A stretch of 64,000 nt of DNA from Mannheimia haemolytica (GTDB lineage: Bacteria > Pseudomonadota > Gammaproteobacteria > Enterobacterales > Pasteurellaceae). How positions within the stretch are numbered: the stretch's first letter is position 1; each line of letters begins with the position of its first letter. Shown one piece after another: positions 10,136-20,566 of the stretch. A model generated the notes under the pieces. The model was not told the DNA's origin and made no database searches. It worked only from the letters and a program-made list of their open reading frames with translations. The stretch covers positions 31,158-95,157 of the forward strand of contig NZ_SMAC01000006.1 of the NCBI RefSeq assembly GCF_004342115.1, read 5' to 3'. A program made the translations under genes and the position numbers.

Positions 10136-12772
10136 TTAAATTTTACAATACTCCACAGACAGCTCCTCCACTTTCTGTACAACCCTATAATCCAAATCCT
10201 TATAATCTCTCTGTAAGCCTTTGAAATGCTTACGGGCATAGTCGATTTTCATTCGTTCACTTTCATCTAATTTTTCTTCATCTACTCCTGCTTGAATACC
10301 TTTGCCTGTATTTTTCGTTTCGGCAACCAAGTAAATTTTATTTTCTCCCTTAAACACAACTGCCCAATCGGGATTATAGCTGCCTAATGGCGTTGGAATT
10401 TTAAAACGTTTGGGTAATTTAAAATAAAACTCCACTTGCTCACTAGATTCACAATGTCGGGCGAAGATATTTTCTGTTTGGGAATCCAGTGCAATATAGT
10501 CTTCATAAATCGTTTTTGTTTTATCTTGAACTTCAAAAGTATATTGATTGAGGTAAAAATCAAAATCGCCGAATAACGTCATTTCATAGGTTTTTCCGGC
10601 AATTTTGTGATATTCCACCCCGTCTGTCATAATTTGTTGTAAAGCAAGGTTGATTTGCTCTGCAATTAAATCAATAAAGCGTTGCGGATTGCGGAAGACT
10701 TCTTGCAAGCGGTCGGATTTTTGTAAAATTTTGCAAAGGGTCGCACGCGTCAGCCCGGTTTTCTTTTGAATCTCACTCAATAAATCAGGTATCGCCCATT
10801 GTTTATTTACCGCTGTTTCATTAGATGAGCGATAATTAGTTGAAATCCCTGTTTCATTCATTTCCAATTTCACTTTGGAATGCTTAATTTTTGTCGCGTC
10901 GATATCGGGCATTTTGCGGATTTTTTCCACCGCACTTTCAATCAATTCCGCATTACTGAAATCTACCCGATAAGTGGTTTGGTGTTTAATCCGTTCCCAA
11001 ATTGCCGCAAATTCCGGATGTAAGCTGAAATCTTTACGGTAGCGAACGGCTTTTTTATCTTCCCGTTTTTTAACATTGCTTTTGGCAAACTGTACACCAC
11101 AATCTTCCTCAATTTCACGCTGTAATGTGGCGGCAAATTGTTCGTAACTTTCATTTGCGATAATTGTCAGCGTATTTAGATGACGATCATAAATCCGCAA
11201 TCCTTGTTGATTCACAGGCAAACGCAAGCCCCGCCCAATCTCTTGGCGTTTTTTCATTTCGCTTGCAGTATCGTTTAAAGTACAAATTTGAAACACATTC
11301 GGATTATCCCATCCTTCTTTTAAGGCAGAATGCGAGAAAATAAACCGTAACGGATTCTCCAGCGAAAGCAATTTTTCTTTATCCCGCATAATCAGTTGAT
11401 AAGTCTCGTTATCCGCTTGCGTTGTGCCATTAGTATCTTTTGCTACGCCTTTTTTATCCTGTGAGAAATAACCGTTATGCACGCCTTGAGGCTCTTCTTT
11501 GGCTAGCTCCAAATAAATTTCCTCAAACCATTTTGCAAATTTTCCCCCCGTAGGGCTTTGTGCAGAAGGGCGATAATTATCCACTTTATCGATAAAGAAC
11601 AAAGACAACACCTTGATCCCAAGCGGTCGTAATTTCTTTTCTTTTTGCAAATGCTCGCCAATAGTGCGGCGAATCTGCATTTTTTGCACATCTTCTTTAA
11701 GTTGGGAATGTTCCGCCCCTTGAAAAATTTGTGTGCCGTTGGAGAAGCTAACCATTTGGCTATCGGTATCCATTCCGCTTAATATAAACCCTGAACGATA
11801 CATTTCATTTTGGTTGGAAAGCTCATACAAATCCTGATTCGGTTTCACGCTAATCACTTTCTTTTTCATCGCTTTTTTATCGTTAAATGAAATTTCGATT
11901 TTTGCCGACCAGCTTTTTGCCCCTGTTTTAATCTCTTTGAGGGAAAGATAAGCTCCATTTACCTCATTTTCCGCCAATACGCTATCTACCTCAATTTGTT
12001 TAACTAATCCCATTTCATAGGCTTGCACCGGATTGAGGCTAAAAATCGGGTTATACGCATTTTTATGGGTGGCAGAATAACGCAAAGTGAAAAGCGGACT
12101 TAAACTCTCAATCGCATTACGGCGAATCTCCGTTTCCATATTTTGCGGTTCATCAATAATCACAATCGGATTCGCCTGTTGAATATAGAAAATCGGAGCA
12201 TCACCGCTTTCATTCACGGTATTAATCACGTTACTTTCTTTGGTGAAAGAATCAATATTCATCACTAAAATTTCAATATGATTAGCACTAGCAAAGGATT
12301 TTAAGCGTGAAATTTGGTTGCTTTTATATTCAAATTTTTGATTGACGCTCGGGTTATCAAATACCGTATTAAAATGGCTTTTTGTAGTTTCCAACGTATG
12401 CAACACTCCCTCACGAATTGCCACACTCGGCACGACAATCACAAATTTTTGCCAGCCGTATTGACGGTTTAATTCAAAAATCGTGCGTAAATAGACATAG
12501 GTTTTCCCTGTACCGGTTTCCATTTCCACGGTAAAATTTTTTCCCTGTTCGACAAGCAAAGTGCGGTCGATTTTTTGCCTGTTTTGCAGATTAGCCAAAT
12601 TCTGTTGTAACTGCTCATCACTAATCTGCAAGCCTAAATTCGGCACAAACCGCATATCATTTTGGGCTTTGAGTGAAAATTCAGTTGCGGCATTCGGCTG
12701 TCCGACAAACAAATTTACTGTGGCATTAACGGCTTGTAATTGATACTCTAAGGTTTCAAATTGGAGTTCCAT
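10136..12772 (-). CDS. res: Type III restriction endonuclease subunit (Res)
   Basis: An 878-residue superfamily 2 helicase-nuclease. The N-terminal part has Walker A in METGTGKTYVYLRTIFEL (about residue 92), motif II IVIIDEPQNMET, motif III LRYSATHKN, LKEGWDNPNVFQIC and the motif VI stretch RQEIGRGLRLPVN. The C-terminal nuclease of the PD-(D/E)XK type is visible as YNPDWAVVF and IYLVAETKNTG near residue 800. It cleaves DNA with Mod when two unmethylated sites face each other, using ATP. It starts 9 bases after mod ends, with AAGGAG-type ribosome binding just before the ATG, so the two are translated together. The frame is intact. Whether Res is made does not depend directly on mod repeat number, except through coupling. 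Confidence 0.93.
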   Translation of the reverse strand: MELQFETLEYQLQAVNATVNLFVGQPNAATEFSLKAQNDMRFVPNLGLQISDEQLQQNLANLQNRQKIDRTLLVEQGKNFTVEMETGTGKTYVYLRTIFELNRQYGWQKFVIVVPSVAIREGVLHTLETTKSHFNTVFDNPSVNQKFEYKSNQISRLKSFASANHIEILVMNIDSFTKESNVINTVNESGDAPIFYIQQANPIVIIDEPQNMETEIRRNAIESLSPLFTLRYSATHKNAYNPIFSLNPVQAYEMGLVKQIEVDSVLAENEVNGAYLSLKEIKTGAKSWSAKIEISFNDKKAMKKKVISVKPNQDLYELSNQNEMYRSGFILSGMDTDSQMVSFSNGTQIFQGAEHSQLKEDVQKMQIRRTIGEHLQKEKKLRPLGIKVLSLFFIDKVDNYRPSAQSPTGGKFAKWFEEIYLELAKEEPQGVHNGYFSQDKKGVAKDTNGTTQADNETYQLIMRDKEKLLSLENPLRFIFSHSALKEGWDNPNVFQICTLNDTASEMKKRQEIGRGLRLPVNQQGLRIYDRHLNTLTIIANESYEQFAATLQREIEEDCGVQFAKSNVKKREDKKAVRYRKDFSLHPEFAAIWERIKHQTTYRVDFSNAELIESAVEKIRKMPDIDATKIKHSKVKLEMNETGISTNYRSSNETAVNKQWAIPDLLSEIQKKTGLTRATLCKILQKSDRLQEVFRNPQRFIDLIAEQINLALQQIMTDGVEYHKIAGKTYEMTLFGDFDFYLNQYTFEVQDKTKTIYEDYIALDSQTENIFARHCESSEQVEFYFKLPKRFKIPTPLGSYNPDWAVVFKGENKIYLVAETKNTGKGIQAGVDEEKLDESERMKIDYARKHFKGLQRDYKDLDYRVVQKVEELSVEYCKI

Positions 12773-12781
12773 TTTTTCTCC

Positions 12782-14857
12782 TTAAATCACAAAAAACGTA
12801 ATGCCGGCATCTTGCATTTGCAATTCGGTGTTTTTCTTCCGGGCATCATTGCCGTTGAATAAACGGTCTAAAGCGATGACTTTTTTCGGTTGTTGAGCGA
12901 TAACAGTTTGAATAATTTCTTCGTCGGCTGCATTTAACAGCAAGGCGAAAATCAGCCCGTTTTCTTCCACCCAAAACACCTTATTTTCCAACCGCACTTT
13001 TGCCGTGAGTTTTAACCCTAAACGCAATAAAAGCTCATATAAAACGGCTTGCGTATCCGCTTTTTCACTAACAGGATCAATAAACATTTCAAGTTGATCG
13101 GCTAAATTTTCAGATGTGGGCGATTGCCATTGTTTAAAATGGCTTTCTGTCAGTTTGAAGACTTTAAAACCTACATCAAGCGGTCGGTTTTCGGGGTTAT
13201 TTTGCAAAATCTGCTTTCCGGCACGGCGAATACGTTCTTTTGAAATTTCAGTTATATATAGTGGTAAATTTTTTCTTTGGCAAAATTGCTTTGCTACTTT
13301 TCCATTCTTACTCTTGATATCAATTTCTTCAGGATATTGAACCGCAATAAATTTTCTATTACCCTTATCAATTCTATTACTTTCCAATATTGCGTGTGGA
13401 AATGATGAACTGCCAGCAAAGAAATCTAAAGAAATAAAATTTTTATCTTCAAATAGAGTTATTAAATGTCTTAAAAAATTAGGATTTTTAGGTGCAGAGA
13501 AAACAGGGAGTTTTGTTTCGAATAATTCTTTTAGCAGTGTTCCTGCCGAAGTTGTCTTAACATCTAGGGTGTAATTGGTTAAATTACCAGCCGAAACTGC
13601 TTTATAGTTTTTATTATTCAGTATACTTTTCATTCTTATAGTATCACTAAAGTTTTTTTCATAAATTTTATCTTCTGTGAATTCTAAAGATTCGTCTTCA
13701 AATAACTCAAGGAATTTAAATCTTGTGTATGTGTTTTCTACAAATTCATCATCAAAAAACGAAATATATCTTACATACCCTTGATTAATTAAATTTAAAT
13801 CCTTATCATCAAGAGAATCTTCGAACTTTAAAATAATATCATCATCTAATTTATTAAAATAAACTGAATAGTGTTTATCTGAGGTAAAATCTGTTACAGG
13901 CTGATTAAATTTGTTTTCCCCAACTAATACTCGTTTTCCACTTGCGTGAACATAATGTCCATTTTCATCTTGACACATATCCTTAGCATTTTTAGGAATA
14001 TTTTCAACAAATTTCCCCATTTCTTTATTTTTAGCATAAATAATACAAAAATCATTACTTACAGAAATAAATTTAGAATTCTTTCTACCTTTCGGATTAT
14101 TTTCAACTGATAATATGGCAACAAAATTCTCCTCCCCAAACACTTCATCACAAAGCAATTTCAGCTGTGCCTGTTCGTTATCATCAATTGAAATAAAAAT
14201 CACCCCGTCATCACGCAGTAAATTTTTTGCGAGATGCAAACGAGGCAACATCATATTCAGCCAGTTACTGTGATAATGCCCATTTTCTTTGCTGTTACGA
14301 ACAAAGGCTCGTTTCAATTTGCCGTGTTCATCAACGTCGCCCACTTTCTCCGCATAATCTGCTTTGGTATCGGCAAAACTGTCGTTATAAATAAAATCGT
14401 TGCCTGTATTGTATGGCGGGTCGATATAAATCATTTTGACCGAATTGAAGTAGGATTTTTGCAGGGCTTTTAATACATCTAAATTTTCACCCTCAATAAA
14501 GATATTCTGCGTATTTTCAAAATCCACACTCTCTTCCTCGCAAGGAGTGAGCGTTTTGCTGGTTGGGGTTTGTAAGGTTTGATAGGCTGTTGATTTTCCT
14601 GCCCAGTTGAGCATATAGCGGTCAGGTTCGGTGGAAAAATTATCCGAAAAAAGTTGTTGGAATTTGTCGAAGTCGATTTTACCTTCGCTGAAAATTTCAG
14701 GTAAAAGGGATTTTAATTGAGAAAGTTGTTGATCTTTAAGCGAAAAGTTGGCAAGGCTGTGCTGTGCTGTGCTGTGCTGTGCTGTGCTGTGCTGTGCTGT
14801 GCTGTGCTGTGCTGTGCTGTGCTGTGCTGTGCTGTGCTGTGCTGTGCTGTTTGGCAT
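12782..14857 (-). CDS. mod: Phase-variable type III DNA methyltransferase (Mod), ModP-like
   Basis: A 691-residue beta-class N6-adenine methyltransferase. The catalytic DPPY motif is at residues 146-149 (YIDPPYNTGNDFIYNDSF); the SAM-binding motif lies C-terminal near residue 478 (LDFFAGSSSFPHAI), the usual order for type III Mods. Residues 4-34 are the pentapeptide STAQH repeated six times plus one Ser, encoded by 19 units of ACAGC. With 19 units the ATG at 14857 is in frame (ON); one unit more or less shifts the frame. ACAGC is a rotation of the GCACA repeat that I recall for ModP of Actinobacillus pleuropneumoniae. The AT-rich middle, about 13.5-14.1 kb, is the likely target-recognition domain, which differs between alleles. 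SAM motif residues after FAGS (SSF rather than GTT) are unusual. Confidence 0.92.
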   Translation of the reverse strand: MPNSTAQHSTAQHSTAQHSTAQHSTAQHSTAQHSLANFSLKDQQLSQLKSLLPEIFSEGKIDFDKFQQLFSDNFSTEPDRYMLNWAGKSTAYQTLQTPTSKTLTPCEEESVDFENTQNIFIEGENLDVLKALQKSYFNSVKMIYIDPPYNTGNDFIYNDSFADTKADYAEKVGDVDEHGKLKRAFVRNSKENGHYHSNWLNMMLPRLHLAKNLLRDDGVIFISIDDNEQAQLKLLCDEVFGEENFVAILSVENNPKGRKNSKFISVSNDFCIIYAKNKEMGKFVENIPKNAKDMCQDENGHYVHASGKRVLVGENKFNQPVTDFTSDKHYSVYFNKLDDDIILKFEDSLDDKDLNLINQGYVRYISFFDDEFVENTYTRFKFLELFEDESLEFTEDKIYEKNFSDTIRMKSILNNKNYKAVSAGNLTNYTLDVKTTSAGTLLKELFETKLPVFSAPKNPNFLRHLITLFEDKNFISLDFFAGSSSFPHAILESNRIDKGNRKFIAVQYPEEIDIKSKNGKVAKQFCQRKNLPLYITEISKERIRRAGKQILQNNPENRPLDVGFKVFKLTESHFKQWQSPTSENLADQLEMFIDPVSEKADTQAVLYELLLRLGLKLTAKVRLENKVFWVEENGLIFALLLNAADEEIIQTVIAQQPKKVIALDRLFNGNDARKKNTELQMQDAGITFFVI
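14756..14850 (-). repeat. Pentanucleotide tract, 19 copies of ACAGC, inside mod
   Basis: The plus strand reads GCTGT without interruption from 14756 to 14850, which is 95 bases or 19 units. It begins 7 bases inside the mod start. Such tracts mutate by slipped-strand mispairing; since 5 is not a multiple of 3, gain or loss of one unit switches the gene off. Confidence 0.97.
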
Positions 14858-14897
14858 TGTAATGTCCCTTTTTTGAATGTCTACTACAAAATGGGAT

Positions 14898-14927
14898 ATT
14901 TTACAAACCGATTGACTAATGAAGCAA
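14898..14927 (-). promoter_or_regulatory. Possible promoter of mod-res
   Basis: On the minus strand TTGCTT (complement of 14922-14927) and TAAAAT (complement of 14898-14903) are 18 bases apart, about 40 bases ahead of the mod ATG. The match is modest and the region is AT-rich. Confidence 0.35.
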
Positions 14928-15002
14928 GAATATAATTAACTACAACTGGATATATTTTACAAATTTCCCGATAAATTTCACCGCTTGTAGATAAAAACCA
15001 TA

Positions 15003-15036
15003 GATAAAAAATAGGAGCTAAACATTTTTAGCCCCT
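15003..15036 (-). terminator. Terminator downstream of ubiA
   Basis: On the minus strand the stem GGGGCTAAA/TTTAGCTCC (one mismatch, around 15014-15035) is followed by TATTTTTTATC. It ends the glpR-ubiA transcript. Confidence 0.75.
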
Positions 15037-15043
15037 ACCGTCA

Positions 15044-15919
15044 TCAGAAATAAATCCCGACTAAAATCGCCACGAACACACCTAAGCCGAAATAGTGGTT
15101 ATTTAGAAACGCTTTAAAGCATTCGCTACGTTCTCTTTTTTTGGTCAGCCAACATTGGTAGATAAACAGCGTGGCACTTAAGGCTAATACGACAAAATAG
15201 CCGATGTGATAATCTTTTACCACGCCCAATAATCCCAATAAAATCAAGGTGATAAACTGTAATAACGCAATAATTTTATTATCGTATTGAGCGAATAAAA
15301 TTGCAGTGGATTTAACTCCAATTCGTAAATCATCGTCACGATCAACCATTGCATATTGGGTGTCGTAGGCGACTGTCCACGCTAGATTGGCAAAAAACAG
15401 CAGCCAGCATTCAAGTGGAAGAGTTTCCGTTACCGCACCAAATGCCATCGGAATCGACCAACCGAATGCCATTCCAAGCACTACTTGTGGCAAGTGGGTA
15501 AAACGCTTCATAAAGGGATAAATCACCGCCAGAAAAACTGCCACAAAGGAAAGCAGAAACGCATAGCGGTTTAGCATTAAATCGAGCAGAAAAGCGAACA
15601 ACAGCAAGATGGCAAAAATGACTTTTGCCTCAGTGGTGGTCACTCTGCCGGTAGCTAATGGGCGTTGAGAGGTGCGTTTAACGTGTCCGTCAATTTCTCT
15701 ATCGGCATAATCATTAATCACACAACCTGCCGCACGCATAACGATTACCCCAAGGGTAAAAATGGCTAAAATCGCAACAGGCGGCATTCCCTCTGCGGCA
15801 ATAAATAACGCCCATAGTGTGGGGTGTAATAATAATAACGTGCCGATGGGTTTATCGAAACGCATTAACTGGGCGTAGGCAATCCATTTTTGTTTAGAAA
15901 AAAGAGTTTCGTTATTCAT
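15044..15919 (-). CDS. ubiA: 4-hydroxybenzoate polyprenyltransferase UbiA
   Basis: A 291-residue integral membrane prenyltransferase that joins 4-hydroxybenzoate to the polyprenyl chain in ubiquinone synthesis. The two aspartate-rich motifs are clear: [20 protein letters not shown] (about residues 68-87) and [20 protein letters not shown] (about 188-207). About eight to nine hydrophobic segments surround them. The protein is the usual length (E. coli 290). It overlaps the end of glpR by 8 bases, so it is expressed from the same transcript. The usual partner ubiC is not in the window. Confidence 0.96.
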   Translation of the reverse strand: MNNETLFSKQKWIAYAQLMRFDKPIGTLLLLHPTLWALFIAAEGMPPVAILAIFTLGVIVMRAAGCVINDYADREIDGHVKRTSQRPLATGRVTTTEAKVIFAILLLFAFLLDLMLNRYAFLLSFVAVFLAVIYPFMKRFTHLPQVVLGMAFGWSIPMAFGAVTETLPLECWLLFFANLAWTVAYDTQYAMVDRDDDLRIGVKSTAILFAQYDNKIIALLQFITLILLGLLGVVKDYHIGYFVVLALSATLFIYQCWLTKKRERSECFKAFLNNHYFGLGVFVAILVGIYF

Positions 15920-16673
15920 TACAAATTTTGACGATAACGTCCGATTGGCTTAAATGAGTTTGTAATTCTAACGGTAAATCTTGATCTGTAAACAAATAAT
16001 TTACTTCTTTAACATTTCCTAAACGTGCAATAGCTGTACGGGTAAACTTTGAATGATCGGTCACTAAAACCACTTGTCGGGAACATTCCATTAATGCACG
16101 CTTTACCTGCACTTCGTGGTAATCGTAATCGAGCATAGAGCCGTCCATATCCACCGCACTAATGCCTAAAATCCCAAAGTCCAAACGGAATTGGTTAATA
16201 AAGCGAACCGTTTCTTCTCCGATTAGCCCGCCATCACTTCTTAGCCCTCCGCCTGCTACCGTAATTTGGCAATCTTCATTTTGCATCAGAATATGAGCCG
16301 CATTTAAATTATTGGTAACTACTTTTAAATTTTTATGCGAAAGTAAGGCTAATGCCACTGCTTCTGAAGTCGTGCCAATATCTAAAAATAATGATGCTCC
16401 ATTTGGAATCAGTTTTGCCACCTGTTGGGCAATCGCATTTTTCTCGTGTGAGAAAAATTGCTTGCGGTGGGTGTAATCACTATTCTCCGTATTGGAAGGA
16501 GCGGCTGCCCCACCGTGATGACGGCGAATCAGATTATTTTCTGCCATTTCATTCAGATCACGGCGAATGGTTTGCGGACTCACATTCAATTCAGCCACTA
16601 ATTGCTCGGTACTCACATAGCCAAGCTGATTAACCAGCTCGATGATCTTTTTGTGTCTGTTTGCCTGTTTCAT
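15912..16673 (-). CDS. glpR: DeoR-family repressor GlpR (glycerol-3-phosphate regulon)
   Basis: A 253-residue regulator. The N-terminal winged helix includes [35 protein letters not shown] (in parts), closely matching E. coli GlpR (252 residues). The C-terminal sugar-phosphate sensor domain shows [24 protein letters not shown], the [15 protein letters not shown] loop and [20 protein letters not shown]. It represses glycerol-3-phosphate genes and is released by glycerol-3-phosphate. No glp structural gene is nearby; instead the stop lies inside ubiA. Other DeoR members (for example AgaR or FruR types) are possible but the match to GlpR along the length is strong. Confidence 0.9.
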   Translation of the reverse strand: MKQANRHKKIIELVNQLGYVSTEQLVAELNVSPQTIRRDLNEMAENNLIRRHHGGAAAPSNTENSDYTHRKQFFSHEKNAIAQQVAKLIPNGASLFLDIGTTSEAVALALLSHKNLKVVTNNLNAAHILMQNEDCQITVAGGGLRSDGGLIGEETVRFINQFRLDFGILGISAVDMDGSMLDYDYHEVQVKRALMECSRQVVLVTDHSKFTRTAIARLGNVKEVNYLFTDQDLPLELQTHLSQSDVIVKICNE

Positions 16674-16699
16674 ATTTCCTCTTTTGCAAATAATTTGCA

Positions 16700-16729
16700 G
16701 AAAAAGACCGCTTGCAAGCGGTCTTTTTT
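16700..16729. terminator. Terminator made of two facing uptake-sequence cores, after purB
   Basis: AAAAAGACCGCTTG CAAGCGGTCTTTTTT forms a near-perfect stem between purB (minus, ending at 16740) and glpR. The halves carry the uptake-sequence core CCGCTTG/CAAGCGG. Confidence 0.85.
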
Positions 16730-16739
16730 CAGTTAAATT

Positions 16740-18140
<1,401 letters not shown>

Positions 18141-18770
18141 TTAGATTTGACGATAAAATTTCTGTGCTTGGTTAAAAATTTTCTTGCGTGAAAATAAAAA
18201 TTGCCAACGGCTTCCGCCGACTTGCTGCCACAAAATACCGGCTCGAATACCGGCTAGTAGCGAGGCTCGAATTTTATTCTGTATATCCGGGCGAACCAAG
18301 TAATCTTGCATTCCCATCACGTGAATTTTCGTACCTAACGGGCTGATAATATCGCTATAAATAGCGGCTAAATTGGCAATCATTTGATCTGCCATCATAT
18401 TATCTTCATACAGGGCTAACTGGCGTTCCACTTGCTGTAAACGCTGGGCTAACTGTTGTTTTGCTTCAGGGTTTTTATTGAGTTTTTGGCTAAGGGCGAG
18501 CAGGCTTATCCAATAACGTCCGACTTCGGTATCTAATTTGCCGTTACCGCCGCCAGTTTGAGCTAATGCGGTTTCTAAGCCCATTTTTAAATGGGAAAGA
18601 TCATCGCCAAATACACTTAACGTTGATTCCGGCTGAGTGATTAACAGGCTTTCTAAAGCACACTTAAAAGCCTCTCTGTCTGCCATGCCTTTATGTGCAA
18701 ATTGTTGCACTAACGTCGCCGCTTGGCAAACGCCGGCATAAGCAAGGGTAATATCGTGGTAATCCGCCAT
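18141..18770 (-). CDS. hflD: High frequency lysogenization protein HflD homolog
   Basis: A 209-residue protein from MADYHDITLAYAGVCQAATL. The frame extends five codons upstream to a TTG at 18785, but the ATG fits the family start better; neither has a strong ribosome site. Conserved stretches are LVQQFAHKG, ESTLSVFGDDLSHLKMGLETAL, AAIYSDIISPLGTKI, IQNKIRASLLAGIRAGILWQQVGG and LFSRKK. HflD is a membrane-associated protein that in E. coli binds the lambda CII activator and influences lysogeny; its normal cell role is less clear. Its usual upstream neighbour mnmA is not here; a terminator and cydC lie upstream. Confidence 0.93.
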   Translation of the reverse strand: MADYHDITLAYAGVCQAATLVQQFAHKGMADREAFKCALESLLITQPESTLSVFGDDLSHLKMGLETALAQTGGGNGKLDTEVGRYWISLLALSQKLNKNPEAKQQLAQRLQQVERQLALYEDNMMADQMIANLAAIYSDIISPLGTKIHVMGMQDYLVRPDIQNKIRASLLAGIRAGILWQQVGGSRWQFLFSRKKIFNQAQKFYRQI

Positions 18771-18838
18771 CTCTGTAAAATTCAATATGATAAAACATTA
18801 GTGGGAATATAGCATTTTTTCAGCTTCTTTTGAATGGC

Positions 18839-18875
18839 AAAAGGCATTTATTCTATTGAAAAATAAATGCCTTTT
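18839..18875. terminator. Terminator downstream of cydC
   Basis: AAAAGGCATTTATT (18839-18852) pairs with AATAAATGCCTTTT (18862-18875) around a short loop. A- and T-rich flanks suit termination of cydDC on the minus strand. Confidence 0.8.
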
Positions 18876-18877
18876 CA

Positions 18878-20566
18878 TTAATACGCAATTTGCTGCAAAA
18901 ACCATCCTACCAATCGCCCATTATCTATTCGATAAACCACATCAAATTTATCCAGTCCGCTTTGGCGGTGAGTGATCATAATTAAGGTGCGATCACAGCA
19001 GTGAGTCAAAATTAGGTTTATAATCTGCTGTTCGGTTTCTCTGTCCAGTCCTTCTGTTGGCTCATCAAGTAAGACTAATTCAGCAGAACTCAGGAGCAAA
19101 CGGGCAAGCCCTAAACGGCGTTGTTCGCCACCGGAAAGCGGTCTGCCGCCCTCGCCTAACCATAAATTCAAGCCGTCTATTTCAAGCAAATGCCCTAAGC
19201 CTACTTTTCTTACTACTTCTTGCATTTGCTCATCTGTAGCTTGAGCATTCCCCATTAATAAATTATCTTTTAGGGTTTGGCTAAAAATATGCACTCGTTG
19301 GCTTAAGGTAACTAATTTTGAGCGTAACATCGGCTCTGAATATTCGTCAATTTTACAATTATTCAGCCAAATTTGACCGCTTGTAGGGTCGTAGTTTCGG
19401 TTTAACAGTTGGAATATGGTCGATTTTCCGCTCCCTGTTTTACCTAAGATTGCCACTTTCTGCCCTTTTAATACCTCAAAGGAAAGATTATTTAGTACGT
19501 TTTGCTCGCCGTAATAAGCAAAGCTCACGTTTTCAAAGCGTACAAGCGGTTGATTTTGGCTCAAATTTTGCCATTCTGCCTTGCTACCAAATGTTACATT
19601 AGGCTGTTGTTCGGTAATTTCACTAATCCGCTCGGCGGCGGTAATCACTTGCCCTAAATGCAAAAAGGCGATACCAATCGGGGAAAGAATCTCCGCCGAT
19701 GCCATTACACAGAAAATCACTAACGCAATTAAGGCTTCAGGGTATTTTGCAGTGGGCACATTAATCGAAGTTGAAACCAAATAGATCACCACACAAGTCA
19801 AAATGCCGTTGGATAACATTATCAAGCTATTTGATAAGCCGGACAGTCGGCTTTCTTTGCTTTGAGCGTTCAGCCATTGGTGTTCAGTTTGCTGTAGTTT
19901 TTCGCTCATTTGGTTCAAGTTGCCAAAGAGTAAAAATTCTGCATTTAACTGTACCCACTCAATAAATTGGCTGCGGTAATTTGCTCGGCTTTGTATTGCA
20001 TTACGCCCTAATTTCAAACCCAATCGATAAAATACGGTAGGAATAACGGCAAGCAATACCAATAGTGTGCCGCAAATGATCAGCATTAATGGCACGGAAA
20101 CAAAAGAAAGCCCGATTGCCATAAATGCAATAATCATCACTGCACTGACAAAAGGCGAGACTAAATTCAGATATAGGGTGTCTAACGTATCCACATCTGC
20201 CACCAAGCGGTTTAACAATTCGCTGTTTCTAAAGCGATTTAGCCCGCTTGGACTCAGTGGAATCAATTTTTTAAAGACGCTAGCACGCAAATTCGCCAAT
20301 ACCCGAAAAGTCGCATCGTGGGTGACTAAACGTTCAAAGTAACGTGAAATTGTCCGCCCTACTGCCAACCCTCTCACCCCCGATGAAGGGTAGAAAAAGT
20401 TAAAAATAAGCGCATTGCCGGCTAGAAATGAGGCAGCTAAAAACCAACCGGAAAGGCTGAGCAAACCGATACTTGCCGCTAATCCTAAAATTGCCAGCAC
20501 AACACCTAATAATAGTCGCCCAAAATGGGTTTGGTAGAGAGCAAAAAACGGGAACAACGATTTCAT
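18878..20566 (-). CDS. cydC: Heterodimeric ABC exporter subunit CydC
   Basis: A 562-residue half-transporter: an N-terminal membrane domain of six segments (FGRLLLGVVLAILGLAAS onward) and a C-terminal ATPase with Walker A in LGKTGSGKSTIFQLLNR, signature LSGGEQRRLGLARLLL, Walker B LVLLDEPTEGLD and the switch His in MITHRQ. With CydD it exports cysteine and glutathione to the periplasm and is needed for assembly of cytochrome bd oxidase. SGWFLAASFLAG and GVRGLAVGRTISRYFERLVTHD are typical CydC stretches. Its ATG overlaps the stop of cydD (TAATG), so the two are coupled. cydAB are not in the window. Confidence 0.95.
   Translation of the reverse strand: MKSLFPFFALYQTHFGRLLLGVVLAILGLAASIGLLSLSGWFLAASFLAGNALIFNFFYPSSGVRGLAVGRTISRYFERLVTHDATFRVLANLRASVFKKLIPLSPSGLNRFRNSELLNRLVADVDTLDTLYLNLVSPFVSAVMIIAFMAIGLSFVSVPLMLIICGTLLVLLAVIPTVFYRLGLKLGRNAIQSRANYRSQFIEWVQLNAEFLLFGNLNQMSEKLQQTEHQWLNAQSKESRLSGLSNSLIMLSNGILTCVVIYLVSTSINVPTAKYPEALIALVIFCVMASAEILSPIGIAFLHLGQVITAAERISEITEQQPNVTFGSKAEWQNLSQNQPLVRFENVSFAYYGEQNVLNNLSFEVLKGQKVAILGKTGSGKSTIFQLLNRNYDPTSGQIWLNNCKIDEYSEPMLRSKLVTLSQRVHIFSQTLKDNLLMGNAQATDEQMQEVVRKVGLGHLLEIDGLNLWLGEGGRPLSGGEQRRLGLARLLLSSAELVLLDEPTEGLDRETEQQIINLILTHCCDRTLIMITHRQSGLDKFDVVYRIDNGRLVGWFLQQIAY

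Noticed and set aside
14717..14935. Plus-strand frame of 72 residues with LCCAV repeats
   Set aside because: It is the antisense reading of the mod pentanucleotide tract; no ribosome site, and its repeats follow from the DNA repeat.
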